From assembly GCA_949500635.1 (NCBI GenBank), contig CATAWQ010000034.1, forward strand, positions 1 through 6,127: 6,127 bases of DNA, in the 5' to 3' direction. Made by a program: the position numbers and the translations under genes. The DNA is from an uncultured Mycoplasmatota bacterium. GTDB lineage: Bacteria; Bacillota_I; Bacilli_A; Mycoplasmatales; Mycoplasmoidaceae. Positions 6,116-6,127 of the stretch are shown piece by piece; position 1 is the first letter of the stretch, and the number at the start of each line of letters is the position of its first letter. The notes beneath the pieces were generated by a model that saw only the letters and a list, made by a program, of their open reading frames with translations, did no database searches and had not been told where the DNA came from.

Positions 6116-6127
6116 AGTCTGTTAAAT

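Noticed and set aside
1..6127. CRISPR, toxin-antitoxin, restriction or other defence system, mobile element, tRNA or rRNA
   Set aside because: I read both strands for spaced repeats, transposase or nuclease motifs, terminal inverted repeats and clover-leaf patterns and found none that holds up.

Overview
The window comes from a Mollicute (Mycoplasma/Ureaplasma-type wall-less bacterium). It is strongly AT-rich. Seven of the eight reading frames make sense only if TGA is read as tryptophan (genetic code 4). Counting in-frame codons by hand, I find 17 TGA against 2 TGG Trp codons. All coordinates below use code 4; under the standard code several genes would wrongly appear split or truncated. One CGG codon is used in nusB, which argues mildly against the lineages where CGG is unassigned, such as M. 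capricolum. The genus cannot be fixed from this window.

Every gene lies on the minus strand, so transcription runs from high to low coordinates. From right to left there are three parts. (1) 5183-6100 encodes a 305-residue protein with five predicted membrane helices and no recognised family. It is followed by a plausible intrinsic terminator. (2) 4064-5047 encodes a BspA-type leucine-rich-repeat surface lipoprotein. Its promoter region carries a run of 20 A residues directly upstream of a -10 box, with a strong Shine-Dalgarno sequence downstream. (3) After a 129-bp intergenic stretch with a probable promoter comes a compact six-gene block: pepD (dipeptidase), efp (elongation factor P), an Asp23/Gls24-family protein, nusB, a four-helix membrane protein, and mtaB (tRNA methylthiotransferase, cut by the left window edge). 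Junctions within the block run from 18 bp apart to overlapping by 17 bp, so it is probably one operon.

The operon is mostly housekeeping: peptide turnover (PepD), relief of ribosome stalling at polyproline (EF-P), antitermination and rRNA transcription (NusB), and modification of tRNA position 37 (MtaB). The efp / Asp23-Gls24 / nusB cluster resembles the efp-yqhY-nusB neighbourhood of Bacillus.

The most interesting element is the lipoprotein control region. A long A tract between a candidate -35 and the -10 box matches the layout of the phase-variable vlp promoters of Mycoplasma hyorhinis, so this surface protein is a good candidate for ON/OFF switching by slipped-strand mispairing. I see no tRNA, rRNA, CRISPR, insertion sequence or defence system.
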